A stretch of 64,000 bases of DNA from Myxocyprinus asiaticus (taxonomy: Eukaryota > Chordata > Actinopteri > Cypriniformes > Catostomidae): positions 16,618,501-16,682,500 of the forward strand of contig NC_059382.1 of assembly GCF_019703515.2 (NCBI RefSeq), read 5' to 3'. The translations under genes and the position numbers were made by a program. Position 1 is the first letter of the stretch. Each line of letters starts with the position of its first letter. Positions 25,601-37,300 of the stretch are shown here, in pieces. The notes beneath the pieces are model-generated. The model searched no databases, had not been told where the DNA came from, and saw only the letters and a list, made by a program, of their open reading frames with translations.

Positions 25601-28298
25601 TACAAATATTAGGTTATATATTCACACTATGACTTTGAATGTGTCACTCAACTGATATAGATGTAAAGTTTAAAAATTCTGGGTCATCAGAAAAGCTTAC
25701 CTTTGTAAATCCTTACTGTCTTGTGGGGGTTGAATAATTTTGATTGCGACTGTAATTGTCTCAGTGTGTGGAGTTTTGCTCTCAGGTCCGGAACGTATTG
25801 AATTTCGTTTTTACTGTTTGAAAGTCCCTCCTCCCAATTTTCTTGTAGGACGTTGAGCACGCTGCGTGGTCGATGCCCATATAATAATTCAAATGGGGAG
25901 AACCCCGTGGAGGCTTGCGGGACCTCTCGTTCTGCAAATAATAGGGGTTCGAGCCACTTGTTCCAATTTCGATCCCCTTCTTGCACAAACTTACGAATCA
26001 TGTTCTTTAGGGTCTGATTAAATCGTTCGACCAAGCCGTCCGTTTGGGGGTGGTAAACACTGATCTGAATCGATTTAGTCCCCAATAATTAATACAGTTT
26101 GCGTAGTGTACGTGACATAAACATAGTGCCCTGATCAGTGATAATTTCTTTCGGAATCCCCACCCACAGATAATTCTGAAGAGTTGCCTCCTCAACACTT
26201 CGTGCTGAGATGTTGCGCACTGCTTCCGGATATCGCGTTGCATAGGGGACCTGGATCAATGGAAGGGGGCGCAATGGCGCTTTTGGAGTGGCCACCGGAT
26301 TCACAGGCTGACATTCACGGCATGCCACACACCACCTGCAAACATCCCCGCGAATGCCTGGCCAAACAAAATGGGCCATCAGACGGTTTAGTGTTTTTTC
26401 CTGCCCTAAGTGAACCGCCAACATTTGCTTTTCAGCATAACATAAATAATGGCACACATGATCACTGCTGCGTGCGTCTCTCTCTCTCCCCTCCGGCAGT
26501 TTTGACTGCCCTTTTATCCCCCTCCAGCTCTCACTGCAACACAAAACAGCTGTTAGAGGTGATTTCCCACAGGAGTTAATCCTTACCGTTTTTCCTTTCC
26601 CAGCCTCGCTCTCCACAGATGTTGCCCGGTCACGCCCACATAACCACACGGAGGGATAATAATTTTTTTTTTTTTTCAAACTATCGACAACTATCAACAT
26701 AGATTTTTGCAGATAACCAATAGTTCCCTAAAGCAACTATCGGCACTGATTAATCAGTAAAACCGATATATTGGTCTACCTCTACTCATAATCCACATTT
26801 AATCTAGTCTATCTTATTTTCTTTTTACTTTTTGTAATTTGTTCATGGTTTTTGAGAATCAGACAGTGTCACGCAACCTGTCCATGTTGACATCTACCTA
26901 ATTTGACTAGTTTTTACCAAGTGCAGATGAATTTACATAAAAAATTCTGCAGAGAGTAATTGGACACACAGCCTTTGATGTCAACCACAAAAGATACTTT
27001 TTATAATTTGATTAGCCTTTTTGTTTTGGTATTCACGATTATATGGTTAGTTGCATATTATTGTTTGCCTTTAGCATTGTTTTTCCTCTGCTCTCCACAA
27101 CCCTCTCAGAACAGACCTGTGACCCACCAGTTAAGAACCACTGGTTTAGCAGATGTTTGTATACAATTAAAAATTTGCCATGCTTTCCAGAATTTGTGCA
27201 CTCTTTCACAGACATCTTGACATGTATGCAGCTTGGGAAGCCTGGGATCATTTTTCGGTTTGAGAGATAAATTTGCCTTCTCTTACTGTATTCGTCTGTT
27301 CACGTCCTATACTTTCATAGTTAAATGGGCTCCATGTTTTAAAAAAAACTACTCTAACTGTGGCATTTGCCTAATAGCAGTGAAATGGCCATTAGAGCAG
27401 GAGCTTTAAAGAGAATGCAAAAATAAGAGCAGCAATTATGACCATCAGCAGTATATGATAATGTAGATGGGTGGAGAGTGACCCCGCCCCCTTTTTCAGC
27501 TCTGCCGTCCTTTTAAATGGGGTGTGAAATGAATGGCATTATTAATAATCATACTGTCTTCTTTTTTCATCAGTTATTGTCATCCTCAGATTTGATATGG
27601 GCTGACTAACACAAAGTTTTCAGACTTTAAATTACATTTCTTACATTTTCCTTGTTTTTGCAGTTTCTATAAAAAAAATCTATAAAAATCTATAAATCTA
27701 TAAAAAATTTATGAAGCTGTTGTAATTTGATGGAAGTGTTTGGGAAAGCTTTTTTAAAACCATTTTTTTCTGCATTGCTTTTGGTTATGCTAGTGATGCA
27801 GTAAATTACACACTTCAGCTTTAAAGGCAAAATAACAGGTTTCCCAAACACTCCTTACGCCCTTTCCGCTTTATACAATGGGTTCCGGTAAGAAACAACA
27901 TGTAATTTTTAGTGAAAACTACTCAAATCAATTACACGTTCATGAGTGCAACTATTCCTTTAAATTTGTGGGTATGATGATTTGAAAGTGCATTGAGTAA
28001 AGTGTGTTTTAGAAAGTATGTTGTTCATTTTGTTTGTTTCTTTAGTCCCCATAGATTCCACTGAGGGCATCAAGATGCTTTATGTGTTTGTGGACATTCA
28101 GATTGACACTGCCCACTTCCTGGACACGCTCAAGTTCAATTTCCCCCCCGGCCACTCGCTCGCCCTCGTCAGCACCATCCAGTTTGTCGCCGCTTTGCAG
28201 GTGAACTTCCACCCCTGTTGCTTACTTAAACATAACTGTTCCCTGCAGTTAAATATGTTCTCTGCTTTGTTGATGGAATCTCTCTTTCTCTCTCTCTC

Positions 28299-28384
<86 letters not shown>

Positions 28385-31300
28385 CTTCCTGCTGCAAGGT
28401 CTCGAACACTATATAAGGCCATCCGTGTGTGTGTTCGCATCCATAATGTGTGTTTGTGAATGTGGGTGTGCAATGCTGTTAAGGTTATTTTGAAATGCAA
28501 AAGGAGGAGGAATTATCTCTGAAGAATCAGAAGTCTCACTCAGTACTCCACCTTACATAAGTGTGATATATCCTTTCTTTCCTTTTCTGTCTCTTCCTCT
28601 CTATAAAATTAACTTTCCTTGTGTAATAATGGCCCTTATTATTTCTGTAGGTGGCACGGCCTGGGTGTGTCATGTATATGGGCCTTTGCTGGGTGTTCTG
28701 GGTGGGTGCTGGAGGTCAGAGGAGTGTGTGAATGTGTGTCTGTTATTCCCTGCGCTCCTCAAAAAGAGCTGCTTAACTGTAATGTCCCACCCCCGTCTCG
28801 TTACTGCAGATTTCTTGCCTTAATTATTTGGCAGCGATTCGCTCTTTTCCTCTTTGTGTAAGAGGAATGCCTGTATGTGTTTGGAGATATGCTGGATGAC
28901 TGTTCCTTTCCTTTGGTCTCATCTTCTCTTTCCATCCTCTTTTCCTCTCCCTCCAGGCAGCCAGTGCAGAGTTGAGGCCGGATTATGAGGTATTGGTGCC
29001 TCAGTGTCGGCCACTCTCTCCTGGGGAGATCCTTGGGTGCACCTCACCTCATCTGGAGAAACACGTCAACGCCATCATGTAAGAAAAAGGATTTCAGGCC
29101 ATCTAGAGTGTATTTCTGTGTCAGAAAAAAATCCCTTAAAAGGGGAAAAATAATACTAACCAATAATATTATAGGCTACTTTTCAAGATCCAATCAAATC
29201 CAGGTGGATAACATCAAGTCTCCAACTTACATTTTGCTACCAGTCATAAGTTTGGACACATTTGACTTGAATTTATGTTCACAGTCATTAAAAATGATAT
29301 ATCTCTCCTACATTGTTTTGTAGATAAATAGTATAAACTGTGCGTATGTACGAATGTATGAATTCAAATGGATGAGCTGAATCAGAGAGTGAAGGAAACC
29401 AGCGAACAAGTGCTCATCATATATGGAATCTCCTTTAATTTTGAGAATTCCAGGTGGCACATGAAGTTTGTTGAGAGACTCCCAAAGTGTGTAGAACTTT
29501 AACCTAGACAAAGTATGGCTACTTTGAAGAAGCTAAAATATAGGATTTTCACTACATTATTCCCATACTTAAATTTGTCTTATGTCATTGTAAAGGGGGT
29601 ACAAGGGAAAGGAGGAGACGAGAACCGGCTTAAAAATATAAATAATATTTCATTAAATAAAAAGACACACAAACATAACCACACACAGGGCAGCTGCTCT
29701 CTCTCTCGAGCTGCCGTCTTCGGTCGCCTTTAACCCTTGCTCGCCTCATCAGGCTGATTGGGGTCCGGGCGTCCGTCATTCCGCTCGGCACCGCCCTCCT
29801 CCACACTCCTCCGCACTACACTCCTCCCTGCGTTGCCTCAGGCCGGGGAGCCCCCGGCATGATGTACATCCCCCCCCACCCCCTCTCCGGGGTGGGGGCC
29901 GTGCCTTGCGCCCCGGCTGCCGGCAGGTCACCCCCGCTTTCCTCGACCTGGGAGGAGACAGGAGAAAAAGAAAAAAAAGGCGAAGGAAAGGCCAACACGA
30001 ATGTCATAGTTTTGATGACTTCACTATTAGTCTAAAGTGTGGAAATAGTAACAATAGTAGGTGTCCAATCTTTTGACTGGTATTGTATTTCCTACTGAAT
30101 ATTTTGTTTTACTTGGAAATATATCACATTGCAGAAGTCATTGCAATAGTTCACCCAAAAACATAAAGTTTTGTCATCATTCACTCACTCTCATGTTGTT
30201 CCGAACCTGTATAACTTTCTTTCCACAAAAGGAATCACAAAGGAGATTCACTGTTAATGCATCTTTTTTTCTATACAATGAAAGTTTATGGTGACTGAGG
30301 CTGTCATTTCCTGCCATTCTGCCTAAAATCTCTTCTTTTGTTTTGCCTGAAGAAAGTAATACATTAGGGCTGAACAATTAATCAAAATCGCGTTATGACC
30401 CAGTGTGATTATAAAATTGCGAGAGCGGTTTTGTGCTCGATACACACAAATTCTATGTATCTGATGCCCTGAGTGACTGATGTGCTCTGACTTCGGTTCG
30501 GTGTGCTAACAATATTTAAAGCACCTCAGTATTACTTTAAATGAACAGTTGTGTAAATTTACATTTTCACATTTAAAATAACCCCATGACAGCGTTTTTT
30601 TGTGATCAGCAAGGTAGATGAAAGCATTTCACTGGATTAAAAGGCTGTTGTCAACTTAACTACAAACATCAGAAACTTCCATTCTTTCAGTTTTCAAAAT
30701 AAAAGCTTCTGCCAAAATAAAGACTTAAGGGTTTAACTGGACTGCATAGCAATGCCACAAGCAAGTTAAGAAATTATTAAAGAAATAAATTACTACTGAA
30801 TAATAATACATTATAATAATAATAATAATTATTATTATTATTTATAAATTATTTGTAATATAAAAGATTTATTTAATAAATTCTTAACAATTTTATTATA
30901 TTGCAATAATAAAATTCAAATTGACTGGGTTTCAAAAATATTATGATGAAATGTGTGCTGACCCTTTTACAAATTGGATAAAAAAAGTACAAAGCAGACA
31001 GATGCGGTCCCCTCTGTTTCAATGTTTTATTTATTTATTTAGTTTGGTTCTTTTTAAGAGGACACAAGTGTGAAAACCCTTTCTTGAACAGTATTTCAGG
31101 TCAGCAGTAAAGCATGGGCAATACATGGTTTAATTTTGGTCAAAAGGAATCACACTTTTTCATATCGCAGTTTAAATCGCAATTACAATTTTTTTGTCCA
31201 AATCGTTCAGCAATATCATACATGTTTCGATCATCATAAAGATGAGTAAATGAAGACTGACTTTTCATTTTTGGGTGAACTATCCCTTTAAAGGCCTTGT

Positions 31301-34300
31301 AAATGTTGTTTCATGCTGTCTTTAATGAAGAGTGTGACAAATGCTGTGTAAAATCAGATGCTGTCCACACACTAAATGAAGAGCAGACCAAGAAGGTCTA
31401 TCAAAAATATTTTTTTAATTTAGACTTGCATAGTGAAAAAGTGCAAAGATCAGTGAGTTAAAAACAGACCAGTAAGCAAACGTTTCAGCCCATAGCTTTC
31501 TTCAGTACTCACCTTTCAAACAACTCATCCCTTTTATAAACACATGATTACAAATTGAGACCAGCTGAGCTTGATCCAAAGGAACTCTTTGTGATTAACA
31601 TTTTTTTATTGATTCATATATTAAACAAAGAAAAGCAAAACCTATACAAACAGAATCAATACTTAACCCCCACTATTATTGGATCTTAACACACTACCAA
31701 AAAACATGGGTTGTGTCTCCATCTTCTGATTGACATCGCCAGCAGGTGGGTGTGACTTTAAGACCAAGCCTATACAATCTAGTGGGTGTCCAATAGAATC
31801 GATGTAAAATCTGGAATTGCATAAGGCGCACCCTTGCATCCCTAGATGCAGACATGACTTTTTTTAGAATCCTAGCCCACACTCCCTCCAAATTGAAATC
31901 TTTCTCCCATAATCTCTTGACAGAAGTTAAAGCTCCGTTCCCCAGACTCTGAATTAGCAGGGAGTAATATACTGATGCCTCATGACCATTTCTAAAAGCA
32001 GTAATCACCACTCCCAGAGTGTCTGCTGCTTTAGGGGAGTTTATGCTACTCCGAAAAATAGTACAGAGCAGGTGGCGCAGCTGTAAATGCCTAAAAAACT
32101 GAGATCTGGGAATCCCAAAATGTTTAACCAAATTTTCAAAGGATCTCAACACACTCCACTCTCATATAGGTCACCAAGTGTATTAACCTCCCTCACAATC
32201 CACTCTGACCAGCAGAAAGGGGACTTATTAATACATAATTTTGGGTTCAGCCATATGCTCGAGGCAACATTTAAATAAATGTCCGAATTAAACACTTTGG
32301 ACACTTTTGTCCATACCAAGTGCAAATGTGAGATAACGGGGTGTGATCCAAAGGAACTGTTAAAGGTGCTATATGTAATATTTTTACTGTACTAAATCAT
32401 AAAATGACCATAATATGTCATTAGAGAATTAGGAAACATGCTAAGTTGAAATACTGGCTTCTCCAATAACAATGCTACAGCCTGTATATTCTACTTTGAA
32501 GCTTCCATTCCGGCTGGAATTTCTGTTTTATGTTTTGGCCTGTGTGATCCCGCCCACTGCCCACTCACCAATAGTATTTCGACACTGCCGGGTTGCCATA
32601 TTTGAACAAGTTTGCAGGCAAACAACACTGCGTGCTGCAGCCATGGAAGCCAGCAGACGAACTGGATCAGAGATAACAGATTCCACCCGACCTAAAAAGC
32701 CTCGCCATTCATCTAAAAACCACCATGACCAGATGCGTAGTAAAATAAGGATAAATATTGGAGATGCCTTTGGAAGATGGAGACAGCTTAAAGCCCAGAA
32801 ATCCTTTAAAGCGGTGAGTTGGCTAATTTGCGTGTCAACATTCTGGCAACCCGCATGGGGCAGACAGCTCTCCAGTATTTTGAATTTGGACTGCAGTACC
32901 CATTTCAAATGCTTGTTGTCAATCTTACATATAGCACCTTTAAAGTTATAGAGCTCAATTACAGACTTCGAAATAAAGGTACATAGAAGAAAGAAAAAAA
33001 AAAACTCTAGAGAAAACAGGAAAAATCCATCTCCTCATTCACGCATTACACACTAGAATCATTGAACACATGAGTGCTGTCAGGAGATCAGATCACACAC
33101 CTGTTTTCACTTTGAATCTGCCAAACATTCCCTTTCAGATTTGAAGTTCCTGGGCATTTAGAGGGTCCTTCCTCATAGCAGAGGATGGGATCGAGACAGG
33201 AAAGTATTACAAAGAGAGGCTTTTTGGATTTTTGAGTTGAATGCTTTAATCCCCAATGGCATGAATGGAGGATATGGATTTTGCCTGTTTTCTCGTGTTT
33301 TTTTTTTTTTTTTTTTTTTTTTTCTGTACTTTTATGTTGAAGTCTCTGTAACTGAGCTCTTTAACTTTAAGAGTTCCTCTGGATCAAGCTCAGCTGGTCT
33401 CAATTTGTAATCATGTGTTTATAAAAGGGATGAGTTGTTTGTAAGGTGAGTACTGAAGAAAGCTATGGGCTGAAATGTTTGCTTACTTGTCTGTTTTTAA
33501 CTCACTGCACTTTGCACTTTTTCACTATGCAAGTCTAAATTAAAAAATATTTTTGATAGACCTTCTTGGCCTGCTCTTCATTTAGTGTGCGGACAGCATC
33601 TGTTGCGGATTTTGGATATTATCTTTTTTTGCTCCACGCACCTAAGGATATACGAGTCCTATTTGAGCGCAACAATTCTCTCTACTACAAATGCTGTGTA
33701 TAAAGGTGTTGTGACCCAAAGATGAGACATTACAAAGCAGATGTGCGCCTGTGATATTCTCTGTATCATACAGCAAAAGTGAGCAGCAAGCTCTGTGAGA
33801 TATTTGTATGATTCTGTATGCACATAGACTTCAGCTAGAGGGATGTGTGTTTTCTGCCTCTTATTCCAGTGTTTTGTGTGTGTGAGAGGAAAGAGGAAGA
33901 AAGTTAATTGATGTCTGCGTTGTGTTCTTTAATTTTCACCCGTCAACTCTTCATCAGGGCGTTTGCCAACTTCAGGCACACAAGTGCCACTGTCACTGAC
34001 ACCCAAAATGAACATTATGCAAATACCCTTTTTCATAGATCATTTAGTTTCATTTTTCGCTGTGCCCTCAACCTAAGTGACTTTCTCTGACACCTACGGT
34101 CGTAGTAATGTGATGTTATATTGCAAAACCAAATCGCAACCATATAATTATCTGCTAATTAAAGCTTACAAGGAGCCTGACTTTCTCATAAGAATTAATA
34201 TGTTGGCCAGGGGTCTGAAAAAGACCCTGGGAGAAGATGATAACAGCTTTCCACTAAAAAATTACACAGGTCTTTGGCATTATCACCACCTTCATAGTCC

Positions 34301-37300
34301 CTTTAATGAGTCGGGTGTACCATAAAGCGTTCTGCTGATAATTCACTATGGTCTGAAACATATTCTACACAAAAATGTGAATGCAGACACTCCTTGATTT
34401 TGTGTGTTCTTGCACGTGCTTTTCAGACTGCAATTCATAACAAAACGCAAGTTCTCCGCTTCGCCACAAGGAGCGGACATTAGAGTGAACTGCCCGAGTT
34501 TTCTCTTTCAAGTCAACTACTGTATTGGTGGAGCTATAGTTTGAAGAGAATATTGCTGAAGTTAAAGTCAATATATAATAGCACATATGGTTTAATGATA
34601 CATAATTTTGAAGGTAACTCTATCGCCCTCTTGAGTATTGACATTTGTTGCTGCCACAGTAAAACAAGAATGCACGTTCAACTGAATATATATAGTCTGG
34701 ATACATGCCAGGTTATTATGCTCTTCTCCATCATTTGATCATAATTTGACGTACACACAAATGTACCGCATGATTTCCGTAGATGTTAATAGTGCATAGT
34801 TAACGGTGCTGGGCAAAAAGCAGAGTTTTGAATTTAAATATTCAAAATGCAGATTTATTTCAGCATCAATTGCACATGGTTAAATTGGATTGCAAATGTA
34901 TACAGCAGGTTTTTGTTTGTTCGCTGAAATACCATGCATAAAAGTGGTGCTACTGTTTAGTGAATTCACCCCTTTGTATTCAAAAGAATTTGAGAAATGC
35001 CATACATCATTACACTATTGTATTCTCAATAGTGCCATCTCTAAGAAATACATCAATTTGTCACCGTTTAAGTTATACTGTTAAATGCTGAGCTGGGGAA
35101 GCGCAGCGAGTTTAATGCCTCAGCCATAACTGCTACTACTATTTTTTTAATAGAAACCCTTGAAAGAGACAGTACAGTAATTCAGGGAAATTGGTGTGTT
35201 TTATTACGCTTACATATAAAGTAGAGAGAAGTGTTGGAAGTTGGGATTTTTTTCTGTGAGTGGCTGTGTCCGAGACCTGAGAATGTTGCAGATGATGTTA
35301 GGAAGGCATCAAGGTATGTTAAAATTCAATGTTTGTGTAAGATCATGTCTGTTAGAATGACTTCATCTGCTAAATTTTTGAAGGCAGCATAGATTTGTCC
35401 TTCACTGCCTATGATGTCCCAAACTTCTGTGAGTGTGGTTTGGTGATTGGTTGAAAGAATAAATTTGGCGTCTAATGGAGTGGTTAAAAGAAGTATAATA
35501 CTGTATGTCTACATATCTACAAGTGGCAGATGCTTTTACCTAAAGCTACTTACAATAAGATTAAAGTATATAATTTGTCAATTTGTGTGTTCCCTGGGAA
35601 TCAAACCCTTGACCTTGGCATTGCTAGCACCATGTGCTACCAGTTGAGCTACAGGAATGCAAAGATACTTTTTAAACTTTTCATAAATTTCTACCAAGAA
35701 ATAAGCATTGTAGTCATTTACTGTATATATTCACTTGATTGTCTTTAAAGCTCACTTGAATTCGTTCTAGTTCATCAGACTTTAAATTACAGTGCCTAGG
35801 AAGCCGGTCTTAAACTAGTTTCCTTAGGAGGTACCTTCATGCAAAAACGCTGTTTGTTAAGTCATTGACTGATTAGGCAGCATGGCAGCATCCTTTAGTT
35901 TTGGACACAGCCAGTGTGTTTGAAGAGCAAAGCAGAATGAATGATATAAAGTGTGTATTTCTGTGTGTGTGCATGCCAGAGTAAAGGATGGTTGGTTTAG
36001 CCTTTGCTCCGGTGGGCCCAGGGGGTTCCCACCCACAGCATGTTCTGTACTTTTTCGTAAATGTGTCTTAATTAGCTGCTCTAATTGTGGCAGCGCTCCC
36101 CAAGGCATGCATCACATTTGCCAGGTTAATATATACTTACATTACCTATGGCAGGTCTGCACCACAGAGGATAATCAGAGTCTGTCAGCAGGGACCTGGT
36201 GATACAATAGTATATATATATATTGATGTCTGAGTTGTGATACTATAATAATGTGATTCTTTATGTTCAGTTTATTGTGATCCGAAACTGTCATGTATAG
36301 ATATCTTTTACTCACTTGCTTCTCATTTATCTTCTTTGTGCTTCTGTGCTTTGCGCAACAAGTGCTAAACTCCCTGCTTTACTTCATCGTAGTGCCATAG
36401 AAGTTGCATGGAGCATAGGTATGTCAATGTCAGTAAAAAAAACAACAACAACAACAAAAAAACAACGTGAGGGAAAAGTGTATACTGTATTTGTATCGCC
36501 GTGTTTATCATTACACGAAAACCTTTGCAGTCTAGCTGCACAGAGGATCTGACAACTTTACAAGTGAAACAAGGTATAGACTTCAGTGCTGTTTTCACAG
36601 AATGCATTTTCACATCTGTTTGTGGTGTCTTCTTGTTGTTTTTCTATGTAACCATGTACTAGATGGACGTTCGACCTTTGTGCAGTCTCTGTTTTTTCTG
36701 TGTCTCGTGCTGGAGTGCCAGGTTTGATGCTGTGTCAAGTTAAAAGAACTTTTAAAAACACATCTCGTTTGTAGACACTTGCGTTCCATTCTTTGTGCTG
36801 CAGCTAGCAAGACGCGTTCAGTCACTTTTTTGCGCACATCTGCAGTGTTTTGTCTTTTTTTTTTTTATCTGAACACATGCTAGATGCATGTCTTTGACCA
36901 CCAAAAAACAGCATTTTGTTCTATTTATTGTGCTTCGTCTTGCGGCCTCTAATATTCTTATCTCATTCTGACTTTGTGTTTTGGTCGAATAGAAGCAGTT
37001 TATGTCTCAGTTTTTTTACTGAAAATATTGGTTCTTGTCGTTACGGTAACGTAAAGTAAAATATTGCGATACTTTGAAATATATATTTTCCCCCACATTT
37101 TGTGTTGAATTCTGTCATGACCTAATCATATCACATAGGTTTACTTGTGGAGGATCTGGATGATAGCCAGTCAGCCTCCATGAACATGACTCACCTTATG
37201 GCTGTTTGTGTTAATGTTGCCGTGACTTCAGAGTGAGTAGGTCTCACCCTGTTTGCTTTCTGAATGTTAGGGTGCTGCTCTGGCCTCTAATCCGAGACCC

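Larger units (their letters stand above)
23567..26655 (-). mobile_element. Ty3/gypsy-type retrotransposon pol remnant with integrase before reverse transcriptase
   Basis: Read on the minus strand, 26655 to 25755 gives integrase and 24486 to 23567 gives reverse transcriptase, interrupted only by a Tc1-like element at 24487-25752. Normal Ty3/gypsy elements have integrase last. The copia-like order in a gypsy-type pol is known from Gmr1-group elements of deuterostomes, first described in cod. The integrase end continues across the nested element (ENLLQ-type residues just after it) into the linker before the reverse transcriptase, which argues that the order is native. Gag, protease and flanking LTRs are not visible here. 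Confidence 0.8.
18174..28045 (+). other. dph1 intron, 9.9 kb, rich in transposons
   Basis: Non-coding for dph1. It contains a 79-bp foldback (18248), an old hAT-like tandem structure (19165-20600), a foldback MITE (21226), TG and CT microsatellites, the second composite repeat (22908-23563) and the gypsy remnant (23567-26655). The remaining parts, 18330-18920, 20600-21225, 21682-22560 and 26850-27590, show no supported feature. Confidence 0.8.
31351..33686 (+). mobile_element. Penelope-like retroelement remnant with inverted arms
   Basis: The element is flanked by a perfect 14-base target duplication, ACAAATGCTGTGTA, at 31337-31350 and 33687-33700. Its ends carry arms in opposite orientation: 31355-31586 continued at 32944-33000, and the inverse at about 33310-33602. 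Between them, on the plus strand, is the end of a GIY-YIG-type endonuclease frame. Terminal repeats in either orientation, variable target duplications and a C-terminal GIY-YIG endonuclease are all known of Penelope-like elements. The reverse transcriptase is missing. An L1 fragment and a TTAA MITE were inserted later into the left arm. Confidence 0.75.

Noticed and set aside
28018..28416. Open frame overlapping exon b and the AT microsatellite
   Set aside because: Only 28046-28200 is coding; the rest translates an AT repeat.
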